Source: Alphaproteobacteria bacterium UBA6347 (lineage in GTDB: Bacteria; Pseudomonadota; Alphaproteobacteria; CAAGCB01; CAG-977). From it: a stretch of 22,379 bases of DNA. Shown here in pieces: positions 20,898-22,379 of the stretch. The position numbers were made by a program, and so were the translations under genes. Under the pieces are notes generated by a model, which did not search any database, was not told the origin of the DNA, and saw nothing but the letters and a program-made list of their open reading frames with translations. Each line of letters starts with the position of its first letter. Within the stretch, counting starts at the first letter, position 1. Location of the stretch: contig DJRZ01000060.1 of assembly GCA_002440235.1 (NCBI GenBank), positions 1 through 22,379 on the forward strand, in the 5' to 3' direction.

Positions 20898-22379
20898 ATG
20901 AAAAACTACTTGGACGAAAGCATCGTTGAAGCTCTGGTTACTTCCGGCTACGGGGATCCGTTCTCTGTTCTGGGTTTGCACCGCGAGGGCAAGGACGGCG
21001 ATCTGGTGTTGCGCACGCTGCAGCCGCAGGCGCAGAACGTCTATGTTTTGGAATATGAAACGGGCAACGTCATGGCGCAGATGGAACGCGTCCACAGCGC
21101 GGGACTGTTCCAGTTCGAATTTCCCGCCGATTGGAATTACTTTAAATACCGTCTGCGCATCGATTTGTGGACGGGCGATTCCTACGACACCGAAGACGCG
21201 TACCGTTTCCCGCCCGTGTTGGGTGAAATGGATTTGTATTTCCTGTCCGAAGGATCGCATCTGGACGAATACGACCGCTTGGGCGCGCACCCGATGACCC
21301 ACGACGGCGTGGACGGCGTCGCGTTCGCCGTCTGGGCGCCGAACGCCCGCCGCGTTTCCGTCGTCGGCACGTTCAACGAATGGGACGGTCGCCGCCATAT
21401 GATGCGTCCGCGCGGATCCACGGGGATTTGGGAAATCTTCGTTCCGCACATTTCCGCGGGCGTTCTGTACAAATACGAACTGATCGGTCCCGACGGCAAC
21501 ATTTTGCCGCTGAAAGCCGACCCGCTGGCTTTTTACGCCGAAAAACGCCCGTCGACCGCTTCCGTCGTCTACGATTTGGAAAAATACCAATGGCAGGCGA
21601 AAGGCTGGGATAAAAAGCGCGAAAACGTCAACGCGATGGACGCGCCGGTTTCCATTTACGAAGTTCATCTGGGATCGTGGAAACGCCATTTCGAAGACAA
21701 CAGCTATTTGAGCTATCAGGAAATGGCGCGGGAGCTGGTCGATTACGTCAAGGACATGGGCTACACGCACGTTGAAATGCTGCCCGTCAACGAACACCCG
21801 TTCGACGGGTCGTGGGGGTATCAGGCGACGGGGCTGTACGCGCCGACCAGCCGTTTCGGCAAACCCGATGAGTTCCGCGTGTTGATCGACGCTTTTCACA
21901 AAGCGGGAATCGCCGTCATCATGGACTGGGTTCCGGGGCATTTCCCCAAGGATTCGTTCGGTCTGGCGAATTTCGACGGAACGGCGCTGTACGAACACGC
22001 CGATCCGCGCCGCGGCGAACACAAGGACTGGGGCACCAAAATATACAACTACGGACGCCGCGAAGTCGGCAATTTTCTGACGTCGAACGCGATGTTCTGG
22101 AACAAAAAATACCAGATCGACGGCTTGCGCGTCGACGCGGTCGCTTCGATGTTGTATCTGGATTACAGCCGCAAACCCGGCGAGTGGATTCCCAACGAAT
22201 TCGGCGGGCACGAGGATTTGGAAGCAGTCGCGTTTTTGAAACGCACCAACGAACTGATGTACGAAAACTGCCCGGGAACGGCGACGTTCGCCGAAGAATC
22301 GACCGCGTGGCCGATGGTGTCCCGTCCGACGTACATGGGCGGATTGGGTTTCGGCTACAAATGGAACATGGGCTGGATG
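20898..22379 (+). CDS. glgB: 1,4-alpha-glucan branching enzyme, N-terminal 494 residues (3' end outside the window)
   Basis: It introduces alpha-1,6 branches into the glucan made by GlgE. The frame stays open to the end of the window; the family is normally about 730 residues, so roughly the last third is missing. Two ATGs are in frame (20892 and 20898). GGAG at 20887-20890 is spaced correctly only for 20898, giving [26 protein letters not shown]. It has an N1 domain (about 1-105), a CBM48 domain (about 140-225, [22 protein letters not shown]) and the GH13 barrel from about 255. The catalytic nucleophile is D413 in [20 protein letters not shown] and the acid/base is E466 in [10 protein letters not shown]. 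Their 53-residue spacing matches E. coli GlgB. It is the third gene of the glgE-mak-glgB run. Confidence 0.96.
   Translation, partial: MKNYLDESIVEALVTSGYGDPFSVLGLHREGKDGDLVLRTLQPQAQNVYVLEYETGNVMAQMERVHSAGLFQFEFPADWNYFKYRLRIDLWTGDSYDTEDAYRFPPVLGEMDLYFLSEGSHLDEYDRLGAHPMTHDGVDGVAFAVWAPNARRVSVVGTFNEWDGRRHMMRPRGSTGIWEIFVPHISAGVLYKYELIGPDGNILPLKADPLAFYAEKRPSTASVVYDLEKYQWQAKGWDKKRENVNAMDAPVSIYEVHLGSWKRHFEDNSYLSYQEMARELVDYVKDMGYTHVEMLPVNEHPFDGSWGYQATGLYAPTSRFGKPDEFRVLIDAFHKAGIAVIMDWVPGHFPKDSFGLANFDGTALYEHADPRRGEHKDWGTKIYNYGRREVGNFLTSNAMFWNKKYQIDGLRVDAVASMLYLDYSRKPGEWIPNEFGGHEDLEAVAFLKRTNELMYENCPGTATFAEESTAWPMVSRPTYMGGLGFGYKWNMGWM

Noticed and set aside
20814..22211. 465-codon open frame on the minus strand across glgB
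   Set aside because: Antisense shadow; the plus strand encodes a clear branching enzyme.

Overview
The window looks like chromosomal core sequence from an alphaproteobacterium of moderate GC content. The evidence is the short alphaproteobacterial-type glutamyl-tRNA synthetase, a DUF2934-type protein, RmuC, a bS21 protein with a single-gene leader, a TspO-like protein and a complete set of standard -35/-10 promoters. Host-associated uncultured lineages (for example the gut RF32/CAG-239 group) would fit, but I cannot prove this without a search. I see no transposon, integrase, CRISPR array, tRNA or rRNA.

Layout. Positions 1-3138 hold the 3' end of nadE, then gltX and cysS, packed head to tail and closed by a terminator whose loop contains the cysS stop codon. 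A small Gln-rich secreted protein follows (3249-3881) with a very strong terminator. Positions 4006-6221 are a drug-response operon: a MATE exporter overlapping a BmrR-like MerR regulator, preceded by a promoter with textbook MerR geometry. Positions 6222-8111 (minus) encode a 629-residue Lys-rich protein I do not recognise. rpsU (bS21, minus) follows, with a structured leader of about 160 nt, and then a HEGRH zincin-like protein. Positions 9855-11822 hold a TspO-like membrane protein (minus), divergent from a two-gene operon of a secreted protein and the tRNA methyltransferase trmJ.

Positions 11827-13865 (minus) are a two-gene exported-protein operon: a Sel1-repeat protein overlapping a CxxC-rich protein with a histone-H1-like tail. 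It shares a compact divergent promoter region with rmuC. Then come queH, a DUF2934-like protein with six consecutive cysteines, and an orphan zeta-toxin-like P-loop kinase, all on the minus strand. Positions 17117-22379 hold the GlgE-pathway genes glgE, mak and glgB (cut by the window edge). Together they would make branched alpha-glucan from maltose via maltose-1-phosphate; no treS lies between glgE and mak.

The most interesting points are: two secreted proteins 7 kb apart that share a C-terminal domain I do not recognise; the Sel1/CxxC exported pair with a 12-bp palindrome at its predicted transcription start; the hexacysteine protein; the MerR-type operator; and the rpsU leader with a sequestered Shine-Dalgarno-like tract.
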